64,000 nucleotides of DNA from Motilibacter peucedani (GTDB lineage: Bacteria > Actinomycetota > Actinomycetes > Motilibacterales > Motilibacteraceae), in NCBI RefSeq assembly GCF_003634695.1, contig NZ_RBWV01000015.1, positions 62,001 through 126,000 on the forward strand, written 5' to 3'. This document shows, one piece after another, positions 7,223 to 15,299 of this stretch (the stretch's first letter is position 1; each line of letters opens with the position of its first letter). Below the pieces are notes generated by a model. It was not told the DNA's origin. It did no database searches and worked only from the letters and a program-made list of their open reading frames with translations. Both the position numbers and the translations under genes were made by a program.

Positions 7223-9120
7223 CGGTTCTCCACCTCTGCCTGCTTCTCGACGTCCTCGACGAGCCCGGTGATGACCTCGGCGAGCTCGACCGCGCGGAAG
7301 GGCAGGCCGCGTACCTGGTTGTAGGGGGTGACGTCGACGAGGTACTTGGCGCGCAGCAGCATCGAGAGCTGGCCGAGGTTCATCTCGGGCACCAGCACCC
7401 GGTCGTAGCCGCGCAGGACCTCGCCGGTGTTGGCGGGGAAGGGGTTGAGGTGGCGCAGGTGGGCCTGCGCGACCTTGTGCCCGGCCCGGCGGGCACGGCG
7501 CACGGCGGCACCGATGGGGCCGTAGGTCGAGCCCCACCCGAGCACCAGCACCCGCGCGGTCTCGCCCGACTCGTCGGCGGGGTCGTCGACCTCGAGCTCG
7601 GGGATGAAGCGCGCGATGCCGTCGACCTTGGCCTGGCGGGTGCGGACCATGAGGTCGTGGTTGGCCGGGTCGTAGGAGATCTCGCCGGAGCCCTCGGCCT
7701 TCTCGATGCCGCCGAGGCGGTGCTCGAGACCGGGGGTGCCGGGCAGCGCCCACGGGCGGGCCAACGTCTCGGTGTCGCGCAGGTAGGGCCAGAACACCGG
7801 CTGGCCCTTGGGGTCGGTGTGGTTGGGCTCGGTCGCGAACTCGACGCGCAGGTCGGGCAGCTCGGAGACCTCCGGCAGCTTCCACGGCTCGGAGCCGTTG
7901 GCGAGGTAGCCGTCGGAGAGCAGGAAGACCGGCGTGCGGAAGGTCAGTGCGATGCGGCACGCCTCGATCGCCGCGTCGAAGCAGTCGCTGGGGGAGCGCG
8001 GCGCCACGACCGGCATCGGCGACTCGCCGTTGCGGCCGAACATCGCCAGCAGCAGGTCGGCCTGCTCGGTCTTGGTGGGCAGGCCGGTCGAGGGGCCGCC
8101 GCGCTGCACGTCGACGATGACCAGCGGCAGCTCCTGGATGACCGCCAGGCCGATGGTCTCGGCCTTCAGCACGACGCCCGGCCCGCTGGTCGAGGTGACG
8201 CCCAGCGCGCCGCCGAAGCTCGCGCCCAGAGCGGCGCCGACGCCCGCGATCTCGTCCTCGGCCTGGAAGGTCGTCACGCCGAAGCGCTTGTGCCGCGAGA
8301 GCTCGTGCAGGATGTCGGAGGCCGGCGTGATCGGGTAGGCGCCGAGGAACAGCGGCAGGCCGCTGCGGCGGGCGGCGGCGACCAGGCCGTAGGAGAGAGC
8401 CAGGTTGCCCGTGATGTTGCGGTAGGTGCCCGTGGGCATCGGAGCCGGCTTGACCTCGTAGGAGACCGCGAAGTCCTCGGTGGTCTCGCCGTAGTTGTAG
8501 CCGGCGCGGAAGGCGGCGATGTTGGCCTCGAGGATCTCGGGCCGCTTGCCGAACTTGCGCTCGAGGAACGCGACGGTGCCCTCGGTCGGGCGGTTGTAGA
8601 GCCACGAGAGCAGGCCCAGCGCGTACATGTTCTTCGCGCGCTCGGCGTCCTTCTTGCTGATCGAGGTGCCCTCGACCGCGCGGACGGTGAGCGTCGTCAG
8701 GGGGATGCGCCGGACGTTCCAGCCCTCGAGGGTGTCGTCGTCGAGGGGGTTGGCGTCCCAGCCGACCTTCGAGAGGTTGCGCTTGGTGAACTCGTCGGTG
8801 TTGACGATCGCCAGCGCGCCCTTGGGCAGGTCCTTGAGGTTGGCCTTGAGCGCGGCGGGGTTCATCGCGACGAGCACGTCGGGCGCGTCGCCCGGGGTCA
8901 TGATGTCGCGGTCGGCGAAGTGGAGCTGGAAGCTCGAGACGCCGGGCAGGGTGCCGGCTGGTGCGCGGATCTCGGCGGGGAAGTTGGGCAGCGTCGAGAG
9001 GTCGTTGCCGAACGACGCCGTCTCGGCGGTGAACCGGTCACCGGTGAGCTGCATGCCGTCGCCGGAGTCACCGGCGAAGCGGATGACGACCCGCTCGAGC
9101 TGCTGGACCTGCTTGGCCAC
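7219..9120 (-). CDS. korA: 2-oxoacid:ferredoxin oxidoreductase subunit alpha (gamma-alpha fusion)
   Basis: A 633-residue catalytic subunit with the KorA domain order. An N-terminal gamma domain (IRFAGDSGDGMQLTGDRF near the start, then FPAEIRAPAGT) is followed by the alpha domain with FLGAYPITPASDILHELS and TSTSGPGVVLKAETIGLA. A C-terminal domain carries LVLGWGSTYGPI and LNPFPANTGEVLRGYDRVLVPE. An AGGAGG sequence lies 9 bases before the GTG at 9120; an in-frame GTG at 9126 would leave only 3 bases. It is the first gene of a two-gene operon with korB. Confidence 0.93.
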   Translation of the reverse strand: MAKQVQQLERVVIRFAGDSGDGMQLTGDRFTAETASFGNDLSTLPNFPAEIRAPAGTLPGVSSFQLHFADRDIMTPGDAPDVLVAMNPAALKANLKDLPKGALAIVNTDEFTKRNLSKVGWDANPLDDDTLEGWNVRRIPLTTLTVRAVEGTSISKKDAERAKNMYALGLLSWLYNRPTEGTVAFLERKFGKRPEILEANIAAFRAGYNYGETTEDFAVSYEVKPAPMPTGTYRNITGNLALSYGLVAAARRSGLPLFLGAYPITPASDILHELSRHKRFGVTTFQAEDEIAGVGAALGASFGGALGVTSTSGPGVVLKAETIGLAVIQELPLVIVDVQRGGPSTGLPTKTEQADLLLAMFGRNGESPMPVVAPRSPSDCFDAAIEACRIALTFRTPVFLLSDGYLANGSEPWKLPEVSELPDLRVEFATEPNHTDPKGQPVFWPYLRDTETLARPWALPGTPGLEHRLGGIEKAEGSGEISYDPANHDLMVRTRQAKVDGIARFIPELEVDDPADESGETARVLVLGWGSTYGPIGAAVRRARRAGHKVAQAHLRHLNPFPANTGEVLRGYDRVLVPEMNLGQLSMLLRAKYLVDVTPYNQVRGLPFRAVELAEVITGLVEDVEKQAEVENR

Positions 9121-9297
9121 GCGCACTAGCCTCCTGCACGAGCGAGGTGCCTCTGTGGCCCCGTGCCCGCGGTCGATGGTGTTGCGTCCCGGGTGTGCAC
9201 GGCGTCGCCCTTGCCGCCGACCCCCCATCCTAGGCCGGTACGCGTGGCGCGCCCGCCGGTCGACCGCACCCTGAGACGCATCAGACAGGGGTGCAAC

Positions 9298-9342
9298 AGC
9301 GAGCGGGGCCGTCCGGCTTCCCGCCGGACGGCCCCGCTCGCT
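9298..9342 (-). terminator. Long perfect hairpin after the beta-helix gene
   Basis: A 19-bp perfect stem (AGCGAGCGGGGCCGTCCGG and its complement) with a 7-base loop. It lies just 3' of the minus-strand beta-helix gene and upstream of korA, so it separates the two transcription units. Confidence 0.8.
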
Positions 9343-9376
9343 GGTTGTGTCGTAGGTCTCGCCGGGACCTGGCCCG

Positions 9377-11242
9377 TCAGATCTCGTTCTGGCAGGCGTT
9401 GTAGTGCTCGTCGAACAGCGAGGCCGAACCGCCGTCGGTGAACGTCGTCCCGGACACGGCGTTGTCCTCGCCCGAGCCGGGGATGGCCGTGCACTGGACG
9501 TCCCTGGGGTAGCTGAGCGGGAAGAGCACGTGGTGCACCTGCACCGCGTCCGCGATGCCGGCGCTGGTCCCCCGGTTGTCGGTCACGCTCCACCCCGAGC
9601 CCTTGAGGTCGATCCAGGAGTCGGCGGAGTTGGCCCCGCTGTAGCCGGAGTGCAGGAACGTGTTGCCGGTGATGACGCCTCCCGACGTCCCCTCCTTCAC
9701 GTCGACGCCCTCGGCGGTGGTGTCCTGGATCGTGTTGCCCTCGATCAGGTTGCCGTCGGAGCGGTCGGGCGTCATGTCGTCGCCGGTGCTGCGCTTCCAG
9801 TTCTTGACCGCGGAGCCGACGTAGACGCCCTCGCCGAAGCCCGGGCTCGACTTGCCCGTGTCGTGGATCCAGCTGTTCCGGAGCACGGAGCGGGTGGTGC
9901 CCTTGCGGAAGTGGACGCCCTCGTTGCCGATGTCGGTGACCTGGATCCCGTCGAGGACGGTGCCCACGGAGCCGTCGAGCAGCACGCCCTTCTGCGAGTG
10001 GGACAGCGTGATGCCCTTGACGACGACCCAGCTGCCGGTGATGTAGAGGCCGGTGCCGCTGCCGATGCCGCCGGAGCTCAGGACCGCGTCCCGCGGGCCC
10101 TGCAGGACGATCGGGTGGTCCGGCGTCCCGCTCGCGGAGATGACCAGGCGCGAGAGGTAGAGGCCGGGGGTGAGCGTCATGACGGTGCCGGGACGGGCGC
10201 CGACGGCGGCCTTGCGCAGCTCGGAGGTCGTGCCGGGGTCGAACGTCGGGCTCATCTGGTCGACCGTCCAGTCGGTCGTGTGGTCACGCCCGGGCTCGGG
10301 CTGCGAGCCCTGCGTGGGCGGGACGCTGAACCCGGGCTTCGGCGAGCTCCCCTTCGAGCCCGGAGCCGTGCTCCCCGGCACCGGCGTGCTGCCGGGGCCG
10401 GTGCCCGTGCCGCCGGGGCCGGTGCCCGTCGTGGGGCGCGGGCTCGGGTTCACGGTCGACCCGGGGGCCGGCAGGTTGTCGCCGGGGGTCGTGGTGCCTC
10501 CGGGCGCGGGGCGGCCGGCAGCTCGGGGGAGCGCGGCCCCGCCGGTCGGTGCGGGCTGGCGGGGGCAGTGCGCGAGGACCGCGGTGTATGTCTTCTTCTC
10601 GGCCGCGGTGGTCCAGAGGCCGTACTTCGCCTGCACCGCGATGCGCCGCGCGACGTAGCTGCAGCTCCTGGCCGTGGTGGCCGGCTTCCAGGTGGAGGCG
10701 TCGCGGTTGCCGCGGCGGGCGCTCGTCGCCTTGTCGACCGTCACGAGGTTGAGCGGGTCGTTGGCGAAGATGAGCCGCTTCTGCGCCGTCCAGGACCGGG
10801 CCCCGGTGCGCCACGCCTGCTGGGTGGTCACGACGCGGTCGACGGCGGTGTTCGCCGGGTGCGTGCGCGAGTAGCGGATCGTGCGCCCGGTGTAGAAGCT
10901 GTGGAACGACCCGCGCGCCACGACGCAGCGGCTGCGCGGCGCCAGGACCGCGGTGCGGCCGAGGTCGCGCCAGAGGATGTCGTTCTTGGTGTCGCAGGTG
11001 TCGTGGTTGATGTCGGCCCACGCCTTGCCGAACCGCGCTGCGGTGTAGCCGGTCACCGGCGCGTAGGCCTTGACCTTGACCTTCGCCAGCACCGTGCGGG
11101 CGGTGGGCGCGGCCGCCTGCGCCGGGCTGGAGACGGCGGGCACGCCGACCAGGCCTGCGAGCAGCAGCGCGGGGACGGCGGCGACGGCGGCGCGCGGGCG
11201 CAGCGCGACCCTCTCGCGGAGCCTCGACAGGTTGACGTGCAC
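9377..11242 (-). CDS. Secreted fusion: degenerate HNH (DUF1524) domain plus parallel beta-helix
   Basis: A 621-residue exported protein. The signal peptide ends near residue 43 (SSPAQA). Residues about 65-225 match the DUF1524/GmrSD C-terminal nuclease-like family: FGKAWADI, CDTKNDILWRDL, YTGRTIRYSR, FANDPLNLVTVD, ATWKP, AKYGLW. The family's catalytic IDHVV is VDRVV here (Arg136), so nuclease activity is doubtful. A Pro/Gly/Thr-rich linker (about 230-330) leads to a right-handed parallel beta-helix (about 345-600) with repeated short strands such as GVLLDGSVGTVLDGIQVTDI and NLIEGNTIQDT, the fold of polysaccharide lyases and NosD-like proteins. Substrate binding at the cell surface is inference. 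A GTG start was chosen for the signal peptide. Confidence 0.78.
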   Translation of the reverse strand: MHVNLSRLRERVALRPRAAVAAVPALLLAGLVGVPAVSSPAQAAAPTARTVLAKVKVKAYAPVTGYTAARFGKAWADINHDTCDTKNDILWRDLGRTAVLAPRSRCVVARGSFHSFYTGRTIRYSRTHPANTAVDRVVTTQQAWRTGARSWTAQKRLIFANDPLNLVTVDKATSARRGNRDASTWKPATTARSCSYVARRIAVQAKYGLWTTAAEKKTYTAVLAHCPRQPAPTGGAALPRAAGRPAPGGTTTPGDNLPAPGSTVNPSPRPTTGTGPGGTGTGPGSTPVPGSTAPGSKGSSPKPGFSVPPTQGSQPEPGRDHTTDWTVDQMSPTFDPGTTSELRKAAVGARPGTVMTLTPGLYLSRLVISASGTPDHPIVLQGPRDAVLSSGGIGSGTGLYITGSWVVVKGITLSHSQKGVLLDGSVGTVLDGIQVTDIGNEGVHFRKGTTRSVLRNSWIHDTGKSSPGFGEGVYVGSAVKNWKRSTGDDMTPDRSDGNLIEGNTIQDTTAEGVDVKEGTSGGVITGNTFLHSGYSGANSADSWIDLKGSGWSVTDNRGTSAGIADAVQVHHVLFPLSYPRDVQCTAIPGSGEDNAVSGTTFTDGGSASLFDEHYNACQNEI

Positions 11243-11397
11243 GGTTGGACCCCCCACTCGGCGGCCTCCTGGAGACCGGCGGACGACGAGCGGCGCCCCT
11301 GGAGGGCACCGGCGAGCGGACTCTAGCCCAGCGGTGCGGGCCTGGAGGCGGTTCTCCACAGGTTCTGGGCGAACGGGGACCCCGGCACTGCGCCGAC

Positions 11398-11403
11398 TAT
11401 CCT
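11398..11403 (+). promoter_or_regulatory. Candidate -10 element for the nuoB-like gene
   Basis: TATCCT ends 9 bases before the GTG start of the nuoB-like gene. A transcript from here would have almost no leader. No convincing -35 was seen. Confidence 0.35.
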
Positions 11404-11412
11404 CAGGGCACC

Positions 11413-11874
11413 GTGCCAGACACCGCCGCACCCGCAGGCCAGCCCGGGACCCGCGTCCTCGACTGGGGCTCGCGCCTGCGGCTCCACGTCCTCGACGCGG
11501 GGCTCGCCTGCTGCGCGGTCGAGGTCTCGGCCGCGGCGGCCCGCCGGCAGGTCGACCACCCCGGTGCGGCACCCTTCGCGCACGACCCCGAGCGCGCCGA
11601 CGTGCTGCTCGTGAGCGGCACGGTCACCGACAAGCTGCTGCCCTCGGTCGTGGCCGCCTACGACGCGCTCCCCGGACGCCGCCTGGTGGTCGCCTTCGGC
11701 GCCTGCGTCGCCAGCGGGGGGCCCTACTGGGACTCCTACAGCGTCACCAAGGGCGTCGACCAGGTGCTGCCCGTCGACCTCTACGTGCCCGGCTGCCCGC
11801 CGCGGCCGGAGGCCCTGACCGAGGGCCTGGCCCGGCTCGAGCGCTCCCTCGCCGACGGCGCACCCCTCTCGTGA
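11413..11874 (+). CDS. NuoB-like [4Fe-4S] subunit (orphan complex I/hydrogenase small-subunit family)
   Basis: A 153-residue member of the NuoB / 20-kDa family. All four ligands of the N2-type [4Fe-4S] cluster are present: C33 and C34 (LACCAVE), C98 (FGACVASGG) and C128 ([11 protein letters not shown]). [21 protein letters not shown] is close to the family signature. It is the first gene of a three-gene operon with NuoC-like and NuoI-like partners, each overlapping the next by GTGA. No NuoA, D, E, F, G, H or J-N gene is nearby, so this is not a standard complex I locus. The GTG start has only a weak AGGG upstream. Confidence 0.85.
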   Translation: MPDTAAPAGQPGTRVLDWGSRLRLHVLDAGLACCAVEVSAAAARRQVDHPGAAPFAHDPERADVLLVSGTVTDKLLPSVVAAYDALPGRRLVVAFGACVASGGPYWDSYSVTKGVDQVLPVDLYVPGCPPRPEALTEGLARLERSLADGAPLS

Positions 11875-12461
11875 GCGCCCCGTTCGAGACCGCGCAGGTC
11901 GAGCAGGCGCTCGCCGGGCTCGGTGCTGCGCTGCGCGGCACGGCGCGGACCCTGGCCACGCCGTCCGACCTGCCGCGCGCCGCGGTGGCGCCCGAGGCGT
12001 GGGCGGTCGCGCTCCGAGCGCTGCGCGACGGTCTCGGCACGACGTGGTTCGACTGGCTGACCGGCGTCGACGAGTCCGACCACCTCGAGGTGGTCGCCTG
12101 CCTGCTGGCGCCCTCCGGTCCCTCCGCGGGCCACGGCGTGCTCCTCACCACCGCCCTGGACCCCGGCGCGCCGGTCCTCGAGACCGCGGTGGGCGTCTTC
12201 CGCGGCGCGGCGTGGCACGAGCGGGAGGCGCACGAGATGTTCGGCATCGACTTCGCGGGCCACCCCCGCCTGCGTCCCCTGCTGCTGCCGCCGGGGTTCG
12301 AGGGCCACCCGCTGCGCAAGGACTTCGTGCTCGCCTCCCGCGTGGCGCGCCCGTGGCCCGGCGAGCACGAGCCGAGCGGCCGCACCCGGCGACGGGCGCT
12401 GCCGCCCGGCGTTCCCGAGCCGGGCACCTGGGGCGAGGACGCCGCGGAGCGTACGCGGTGA
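11871..12461 (+). CDS. NuoC-like 30-kDa subunit (orphan module)
   Basis: A 196-residue protein of the complex I 30-kDa / hydrogenase-3 EchD-like family. [17 protein letters not shown] is the first conserved block. [18 protein letters not shown] and [20 protein letters not shown] form the family signature that docks NuoC to the 49-kDa subunit. No NuoD gene is adjacent. The GTG start overlaps the upstream stop (GTGA). Confidence 0.85.
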   Translation: MSAPFETAQVEQALAGLGAALRGTARTLATPSDLPRAAVAPEAWAVALRALRDGLGTTWFDWLTGVDESDHLEVVACLLAPSGPSAGHGVLLTTALDPGAPVLETAVGVFRGAAWHEREAHEMFGIDFAGHPRLRPLLLPPGFEGHPLRKDFVLASRVARPWPGEHEPSGRTRRRALPPGVPEPGTWGEDAAERTR

Positions 12462-12829
12462 GCGCCCTCCCGCCGCGCAGCCGCGGCGTCATCGCCCTGA
12501 GCGAGCCGAACTGCACCGTCTGCATGCTCTGCGTCCGCGAGTGCCCCGACTGGTGCATCACCATCGACTCGCACGTCGAGCGCGTGCCCGCCGAGGGTCC
12601 CGGCGGCCGGCCGCGCTCGGTGCACGTGCTCGACCGCTTCGACATCGACTACGGCCTCTGCATGTACTGCGGCATCTGCGTCGAGGTCTGCCCCTTCGAC
12701 GCGCTGTTCTGGGCGCCCGGCACCGACTACTCCGCGGCCGAGCCCGAGCAGCTGGTCCACGGCAAGGAGCGGCTCGGCGAGTGGCTCGCCGACGCGCCGT
12801 CCGCACCGCGCGACCAGGGGAACGACTAG
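12458..12829 (+). CDS. NuoI-like 2[4Fe-4S] ferredoxin (orphan module)
   Basis: A 123-residue ferredoxin-type protein with two classic cluster motifs, [12 protein letters not shown] and [12 protein letters not shown]. The second is typical of NuoI/hydrogenase 8Fe ferredoxins. The tail (about residues 85-123) is acidic. GTGA overlap with the NuoC-like gene indicates co-translation. It could pass electrons between the NuoB-like cluster and a soluble ferredoxin pool; korAB close by makes reduced ferredoxin, but the link is inference. Confidence 0.85.
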   Translation: MSALPPRSRGVIALSEPNCTVCMLCVRECPDWCITIDSHVERVPAEGPGGRPRSVHVLDRFDIDYGLCMYCGICVEVCPFDALFWAPGTDYSAAEPEQLVHGKERLGEWLADAPSAPRDQGND

Positions 12830-12888
12830 CCGGTCCGGCGACGTTCGTGCAGGTGAGACGGCGCAGCCGTCGAGACGGAGAGGCTTCG

Positions 12889-13758
12889 GTGCACGGCTAC
12901 CACAACGGGCTCAAGACCGCGGTCCTGCTGGGCGCGCTCTCGGCCCTCATCCTCGGCGTCGGCCAGCTGGTCGGCGGCTCGCGCGGGTTGACGATCGCGT
13001 TCGTCATCGCGCTCGGCGTGAACGCGTACTCCTACTTCAACAGCGACAAGCTCGCGCTGCGCTCCATGCGCGCCCGCCCGGTGAGCGAGGTCGAGGCGCC
13101 CTGGCTGTACGCGATGGTGCGCGAGCTCTCGACCTCGGCCCAGCAGCCGATGCCCCGGCTCTACGTCTCGCCGACCCAGGCGCCCAACGCGTTCGCGACG
13201 GGGCGCGACCCGCAGCACGCCGCGGTGTGCGTCACCGAGGGCATCGTCGCCATGCTCGAGCCGCGCGAGCTGCGCGGCGTCATCGGCCACGAGCTCTCGC
13301 ACGTCTACAACCGCGACATCCTCATCTCCTCGGTCGCCGCGGCGCTCGCGAGCATCGTGATGTACGTCGCGCAGTTCGCCATGTTCCTGCCGATCGGCGG
13401 GGGCAGCGACGACGAGGACCGGCCCAACCCGCTCGTGCTGCTGCTCGGGCTCCTGCTCGCCCCGCTCGCCGCCTCGCTGATCCAGCTCTCGATCAGCCGG
13501 TCGCGGGAGTACCAGGCCGACGCCTCGGGCGCCGCCCTGACCGGCGACCCGCTGGCGCTGGCCAGCGCCCTGCGCAAGATCGACGCCGGCGCGAGGGCAC
13601 TGCCCCTGCGGCCGGAGCCGCGGCTCCAGACCACCAGCTCGCTGATGATCGCCAACCCGTTCGGCGCCGGCGGGGCGGGCCGGCTGTTCTCCACCCACCC
13701 GCCGACGGCCGAGCGCGTCGCCCGGCTGGAGGAGCTGGCCGGCCGGCGCCCCTGGTAG
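12889..13758 (+). CDS. htpX: Membrane zinc metalloprotease HtpX
   Basis: A 289-residue M48-family protease in the usual size range. Two N-terminal helices (about residues 10-50) precede the catalytic H134-E135-L-S-H138 motif, and E207 in SREYQAD is the third zinc ligand. Two more hydrophobic segments (about 150-165 and 185-200) lie between them. The family degrades damaged membrane proteins. GGAGAGG lies 5 bases before the GTG start. It follows the NuoI-like gene by 59 bases and may be co-transcribed. Confidence 0.92.
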   Translation: MHGYHNGLKTAVLLGALSALILGVGQLVGGSRGLTIAFVIALGVNAYSYFNSDKLALRSMRARPVSEVEAPWLYAMVRELSTSAQQPMPRLYVSPTQAPNAFATGRDPQHAAVCVTEGIVAMLEPRELRGVIGHELSHVYNRDILISSVAAALASIVMYVAQFAMFLPIGGGSDDEDRPNPLVLLLGLLLAPLAASLIQLSISRSREYQADASGAALTGDPLALASALRKIDAGARALPLRPEPRLQTTSSLMIANPFGAGGAGRLFSTHPPTAERVARLEELAGRRPW

Positions 13759-13767
13759 GGCGCCGGC
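13742..13767. terminator. Hairpin spanning the htpX stop
   Basis: GCCGGCGCCC and GGGCGCCGGC pair perfectly (10 bp). The loop CTGGTA includes the first bases of the TAG stop region. It lies between convergent htpX and yajQ and can serve both. Confidence 0.6.
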
Positions 13768-13777
13768 GACCGCTCCG

Positions 13778-14269
13778 CTAGCGGTAGTTGACGAACTGCA
13801 GCGCGACGTCGAGGTCCTTGCCCTTGAGCAGCGCGATGACCGTCTGCAGGTCGTCGCGGCTCTTGGACGAGACGCGCAGCTCGTCGCCCTGCACCTGCGC
13901 CTTGACCGCCTTCGGGCCCTCGTCGCGGATGATCTTGGCGATCTTCTTCGCGTCGTCCTGGGCGATGCCCTGCTTGATCGTGGCGCTCAAGCGGTAGTCC
14001 TTGCCCGACTGCGCGGGCTCGCCCGCGTCCAGGGACTTGAGCGAGATGCCGCGCTTGATGAGCTTCTCCTGGAAGACGTCGTAGGCCGCCTTCAGCCGCT
14101 CCTCGGAGGAGGCCTCGAGCAGCACGCCCTCCTCGCCCGACCACTTGATCGAGGCGCCGGTGCCCTTGAAGTCGAAGCGCTGCGAGAGCTCCTTCGCGGT
14201 CTGGTTGAGCGCGTTGTCCACCTCCTGGCGGTCGACCTTGCTCACGATGTCGAACGACGAGTCGGCCAC
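13778..14269 (-). CDS. yajQ: YajQ family (UPF0234) nucleotide-binding protein
   Basis: A 163-residue cytoplasmic protein, the standard YajQ length. It starts with the family N-terminus [20 protein letters not shown], followed by [10 protein letters not shown] and ending [11 protein letters not shown]. Family members bind nucleic acids, and some bind cyclic di-GMP; which applies here is not shown. The GTG start has an AAGGAGAG Shine-Dalgarno close upstream. It is a single gene, convergent with htpX. Confidence 0.93.
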   Translation of the reverse strand: MADSSFDIVSKVDRQEVDNALNQTAKELSQRFDFKGTGASIKWSGEEGVLLEASSEERLKAAYDVFQEKLIKRGISLKSLDAGEPAQSGKDYRLSATIKQGIAQDDAKKIAKIIRDEGPKAVKAQVQGDELRVSSKSRDDLQTVIALLKGKDLDVALQFVNYR

Positions 14270-14362
14270 TGCTCTCCTTGTGCTCTCGTGGGACGTGCGG
14301 TGCGTACGGTGCGGTGCCGGCGGTGCGCCCGGGGCCGGTCGGCCGGCGGTCGCCCCATCCGC

Positions 14363-14368
14363 TATTCT
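14363..14368 (+). promoter_or_regulatory. Candidate -10 element for tRNA-Tyr
   Basis: TATTCT lies 28 bases before the 5' end of tRNA-Tyr. A clear -35 is not visible. Confidence 0.4.
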
Positions 14369-14396
14369 TCCGCAGTCGCCGGCTCGCCGGTGACGC

Positions 14397-14478
14397 GGCA
14401 GGTTGCCCGAGTGGCCAATGGGAGCGGACTGTAAATCCGTCGGCTTAGCCTACGAAGGTTCGAATCCTTCACCTGCCA
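14397..14478 (+). tRNA. tRNA-Tyr (GTA)
   Basis: Class II tRNA with a long variable arm. The acceptor arms GGCAGGT and ACCTGCC pair fully. The anticodon stem-loop CGGA-CTGTAAA-TCCG presents GTA, and the T arm is GAAGG-TTCGAAT-CCTTC. The discriminator is A, and the CCA end is not fully encoded. Confidence 0.95.
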
Positions 14479-14485
14479 CCTCCGC

Positions 14486-14516
14486 ACGGCGCCCGGCCAC
14501 CTCGGCCGGGCGCCGT
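14486..14516 (+). terminator. Terminator after tRNA-Tyr
   Basis: ACGGCGCCCGGCC and its complement pair perfectly (13 bp) around ACCTC, 8 bases after the tRNA. Confidence 0.7.
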
Positions 14517-14771
14517 ACGTGCTCCTGGGCCCTGCTGCAGGCCCTCGCGCCGCTCCCGGACACCCGTTCGAGTGCTCGATGAACCTGCGCGGAGGGTCGC
14601 CGTCTCCTACCGGGTGTGCAGCACCTGTCCCCGCTGCCCGCAGCGCCGGCCGCGGGTGGTTCCGCGCCCTCTCTCGCCGCGCCCCCTACCCTGGGTGGGC
14701 TGGGGAGCCGACGACCCGCGCCCTCGGGGGCCGACGGGTGGCGGCTCCGCGAGACCGTCGACAGGAGCCGC

Positions 14772-15299
14772 ATGGACACGCCGGAGGCGTTCGACCGCCT
14801 CCTGCGCGACCGGTCGGCCGCGCTGCTGCGCACCGCCTACCTGCTCACCGGGGACCGGCACCTCGCCGAGGACCTGCTGCAGTCGGCGCTCACCAAGACG
14901 TTCCAGCGGTGGTCCACGCTGCGCGACGAGGCGGCCGGCGAGGCCTACGTCCGCAAGGTGATGGTGAGCATCTACACGCGCTGGTGGCAGCGCAAGTGGA
15001 ACGGCGAGCGCCCGACCGCCGAGCTGCCCGACGTCGAGCTGCTCGACCCCTACGGCGCGGCCGACGAGCGCGAGTACGTCCGCCGCCTGCTGACCTCGCT
15101 GCCCCGGCGCCAACGCGCCGTGATCGTGCTCCGGTTCTACGAGGACATGAGCGAGAAGGACATCGCCGAGGCGCTCGAGATCTCGACGGGCACGGTCAAG
15201 AGCACGGCCTCGGCCGCGATGACCCGCCTGCGCACGATGATCGCCGAGGAGCAGGGCCCCGCCCGCGTCCGCCAGTACGAAGGAGGTGACCGACCGTGA
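14772..15299 (+). CDS. SigE-family ECF RNA polymerase sigma factor
   Basis: A 175-residue sigma factor of the actinobacterial SigE/SigE-like ECF group. Region 2 covers about residues 8-75 (LLRTAYLLTGDRHLAEDLLQ, then the WQRKW -10-recognition side). Region 4 covers about 105-160 (LPRRQRAVIVLRFYEDMSEK, then STGTVKSTASAAMTRLR). The ATG has AGGAG 5 bases upstream. An in-frame extension further upstream is Pro/Ala-rich and not conserved-looking. Its TGA overlaps the start of the next gene, a one-pass membrane protein likely to control it. Confidence 0.9.
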   Translation: MDTPEAFDRLLRDRSAALLRTAYLLTGDRHLAEDLLQSALTKTFQRWSTLRDEAAGEAYVRKVMVSIYTRWWQRKWNGERPTAELPDVELLDPYGAADEREYVRRLLTSLPRRQRAVIVLRFYEDMSEKDIAEALEISTGTVKSTASAAMTRLRTMIAEEQGPARVRQYEGGDRP

